From NCBI GenBank assembly GCA_963693365.1, contig CAVNZM010000002.1, positions 6,138,001 to 6,202,000 of the forward strand: DNA of 64,000 nt, read 5' to 3'. The notes beneath the pieces were generated by a model that saw nothing but the letters and a program-made list of their open reading frames with translations, ran no database searches and had not been told where the DNA came from. The position numbers were made by a program, and so were the translations under genes. The DNA comes from Amoebidium appalachense. Taxonomy: Eukaryota > Ichthyosporea. Below, one piece after another: positions 62,177 to 64,000 of the stretch (position 1 is the first letter of the stretch; the number at the start of each line of letters is the position of its first letter).

Positions 62177-62441
62177 CCTTGCACGTGCATGTGTGTGTGC
62201 AGCCTGGCATGTATAATTGTGTGTGTAGCCTGGCGCATGCATGTGTGGTGTATATTATTTTGTTAACTTGTGTAGCCGTACACTTGCACGTGCATGTGTG
62301 TGTTAACTTGTGTAGCCGTACACTTGCACGTGCATGTATGTGTCACACCTGCAATGGCGCCAGCATCCTCCTTTGCATCAAAGAACATATCCCGCACAAA
62401 GTCGCTTGCAGCCTCTAGGCCCAACTGCAGATACACAGCCG
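55994..62441 (-). CDS. DROSHA: Drosha-like RNase III, C-terminal half (5' end outside or unresolved)
   Basis: Ten exons join in frame: 62441-62349, 61835-61750, 61397-61294, 60960-60855, 60440-60348, 60015-59982, 59075-59017, 58232-58111, 57448-57349 and 56641-55994 (480 residues). The first encodes the end of RNase III domain a (AVYLQLGLEAASDFV). Then comes HPLRMDCPGTDRHLIEKQPE, which matches the Drosha-specific linker between its two RNase III domains (HPL...DRHLIE). Domain b follows, with FNHLRLMARALTHSS, the signature NNQRLEYVGDAILS, HFPDHxEGHLxLLR-like FPDHNQGHLTLLRNALVNNR, and FLADLFEAFVGAIYVDQG; its acidic metal ligands are kept. Next are WLDPKTYLQQYCL and one double-stranded-RNA-binding domain (QFVMGVFWRGEKIAEGIG). 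The last exon adds about 180 residues rich in RG and NTYGQYG, not present in animal Drosha. In animals Drosha with Pasha/DGCR8 cuts primary microRNAs in the nucleus. Dicer is less likely: no PAZ/helicase and the linker matches Drosha. Confidence 0.9.
56653..56880 (+). repeat. (GT)n followed by a 27-30-bp degenerate tandem repeat
   Basis: After (GT)n at 56653-56703, units of the form GTGCATGTGAGTGCGCCTGTG repeat about six times to 56880. It abuts the acceptor of the last Drosha exon. Confidence 0.8.
56947..57024 (+). repeat. 39-bp direct repeat, two copies
   Basis: The unit beginning TGTACTGCATTAGTGTGCAT at 56947 recurs without change at 56986. It lies in the intron before the last Drosha exon. 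Confidence 0.9.
59351..59606 (+). repeat. 37-bp tandem repeat, seven copies
   Basis: Units begin ACCAATA(C/T)ACAATCCTAACC at 59351, 59388 and so on, every 37 bp; the fifth is the most diverged and the last is cut after AATGTTTCGCA. It lies in the Drosha intron between exons 60015-59982 and 59075-59017. Confidence 0.9.
62261..62340 (+). repeat. 40-bp direct repeat, two copies
   Basis: TGTTAACTTGTGTAGCCGTA begins units at 62261 and 62301 that match almost throughout. It lies in the intron downstream of the first Drosha exon seen here. Confidence 0.9.
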
Positions 62442-62519
62442 CTGCACCCCACCCACATGCACATGAGCAAACAGCCAAACACGGCCATGCCCGAATGTTA
62501 AAAAGAGTTTCCTTTTATC

Positions 62520-62785
62520 CCTGATGATTGGCGAGGTGCGCACTAAACAGCATTTTGGCCTGACCCGAAAGGGCCTATAAAATGGCCTAAAGAAACTCCC
62601 TTTGCAGGAAGTTTCTTGCGGGCTAACTCTATTAAGCCTTTCGAATCAAGAAGATGTGCATCACGCCAATCATATCGCTTTAAACCGATCCGGTCTGACC
62701 CAACCCGGAAACCTAAAAGGAACCCCTTTAACGAACGTACTTATAGACGATACTTTGCCAACGGTGTCGTCTTTGTTGCAGGTGC
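62520..62785 (+). other. CCAAT/TATA-like block followed by an unassigned open stretch
   Basis: ATTGG near 62525 and CCTATAAAATGG near 62572 look like promoter elements. From 62599, after TTTGCAG, two frames stay open to a donor-like CAGGTGCAAC at about 62782. One reads VSCGLTLLSLSNQEDVHHAN, the other FNERTYRRYFANGVVFVAG. I recognise neither, and cannot tell which, if any, is coding. Confidence 0.25.
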
Positions 62786-62917
62786 AACAAAGGGTTTGGT
62801 GGGGGGGGCCCAATGGAGAGAACAATCACAAGAGGAATGGTGGGGAAGGAAGGAGGGAATAACAAAGCAAGATGGCAGGCGGGGGGCAGGAGGGAGCCGG
62901 GGGGGGGGGGGGGGGTT

Positions 62918-63165
62918 TGAATGCGTCAAAAAGTACGAAGTACACAAGAACAAACGGATAACACGATGCAGAATGCAAGCCATACATAAAGAGTATGCAT
63001 AATAAGCAGAGCCCATCCTCAGGGGGGGCCCACGTCATCCACAGTACCCGAGTTTCGACCTATTCCCCTCGTTAACGAAACCCAACTCAGATACTGTTTC
63101 ACTTGAACATGAGTAGGTCACCCGTCTTGATCAGAGACGAGCAGGGTTGCTTATGCAGGCAAGGG
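62918..63165 (-). mobile_element. Dispersed element, short subfamily, full copy
   Basis: The inverted relative of 6786-7040: a G-run, GTTTGAATGCGTCAAAAAG, AAGCAGAGCCCATCCTCAG, the B-box-like GAGTTTCGACC, and the end GAGCAGGGTTGCTTATGC. Confidence 0.8.
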
Positions 63166-63716
63166 CAGTGGGAAAGGCCGGGGGTTAAAGTTGCAGCAGT
63201 AAGCAGAAGCAAGAAAAATATAGATAGGAACTCAGGAGACGGGGCTTCTAGGAAGCTCCCCCGTCGATACCTAAGTCGATACTTCCCTGGCTAACATACT
63301 ACACCAGCTGAAAAGAATTAAGTCCCGAAGGCCACAGAATTCGTAATCAGAGGGGAAAATATGAGATTTGACCCACGCCGCAGGGTAGTAACACGCTTAC
63401 TAGGGCGGAACTTTATCGTCTTCGAACGGAAAGCTATGCCCCCGGATGTCAGCCGGAAATATGGTATCGCCCATTGCTTTGGGCTTGAAAAAAGCCAAAC
63501 CGATAGTCCGAGTTATGTTACGCCGGCGGGTAACATGCCGCATGGGTTCCAAGGGAGCTGTCGCCAACAGAGCGGTGTGTGCATGCGTGCGCGTAACGCA
63601 ATGTGTGAAGTGTGTCTATAGCTATGAAAGGGGGTATGCAGAAGTGGACAGATGAAGTGTGTGGAGAGAAAAACAGTAAGAAGAAAAGTAGACACCGGTA
63701 TGTGCAACCCCGCACA

Positions 63717-63751
<35 letters not shown>

Positions 63752-63812
63752 AATAAGCGAAGATTACAGGTAATCAACCAGAACAACAAATGACAAGCAA
63801 AACAACAGGCGC

Positions 63813-63847
<35 letters not shown>

Positions 63848-63852
63848 AGGAA

Positions 63853-63930
<78 letters not shown>

Positions 63931-64000
63931 TTGGATATAAAAAACCTCAAAAGAACAAGTAAACAGCTCGGGCTACTGCAGCAAGGTATGCAGCTGAATC
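63166..64000. other. Unassigned terminal region
   Basis: It could contain upstream Drosha exons, but none matching RNase III domain a was found on the minus strand. An 86-codon plus-strand ORF (63361-63621) shows no family features. The region ends with (CA)n, an A-run and (GA)n (63858-63924). Confidence 0.4.

Noticed and set aside
62741-63038. ORFs over 62.7-63.0 kb ([19 protein letters not shown] and similar)
   Set aside because: The same peptide recurs at 6926 and 27837 because it is a translation of the dispersed element, not a conserved gene.

Overview
The window looks like nuclear DNA from an intron-rich unicellular eukaryote, most likely a close relative of animals (unicellular Holozoa, possibly an ichthyosporean). 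Four things point that way: a Drosha-type RNase III, a membrane adenylyl cyclase with two complementary catalytic halves, a KMT2E/SETD5-like chromatin protein and an EEF1AKMT4-like methyltransferase. Introns are many and short to medium. They are filled with very long C or G runs, (CA)n/(GT)n tracts, tandem repeats and a dispersed element that ends in poly-C. Most six-frame ORFs are translations of these simple repeats. The gene models below were built by hand, joining exons only where GT (or GC) and AG sites, reading phase and family similarity agreed.

Layout. 1-3299 (+): 3' end of a KMT2E/SETD5-like gene with a long Glu/Arg helix. 5673-9245 (+): complete four-exon CCDC86/Cgr1-type nucleolar protein gene. 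9807-9932: decayed fragment of an SNG1-like gene. 12721-14046 (-): single-exon SNG1/DUF3533 membrane protein. 14938-19046 (-): seven-exon rhodanese with a signal peptide. 20547-25198 (+): eight-exon methyltransferase, divergent from the rhodanese across a CCAAT-box region. 26816-45234 (-): a 33-exon adenylyl cyclase of 1,567 codons, arranged as cyclic-nucleotide-binding domain, membrane cassette, C1, membrane cassette, C2, tail; its promoter side carries five CCAAT boxes. 46-53 kb: poorly resolved minus-strand exons, a 499-bp inverted-repeat transposon-like element and simple repeats. 53.8-55 kb: a TATA-bearing region with tandem hairpin-forming repeats and no convincing protein. 55994-62441 (-): ten exons covering the C-terminal half of a Drosha-like nuclease with an added RG-rich tail. 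62.5-64 kb: another dispersed-element copy and unassigned sequence.

The genes do not form an operon-like pathway. The two most notable are the CNBD-adenylyl cyclase fusion, whose domain order suggests possible feedback by its own product, and the Drosha homologue, which implies Microprocessor-like RNA processing outside animals. The hairpin repeats at 54.3-54.9 kb are a speculative class of substrate.
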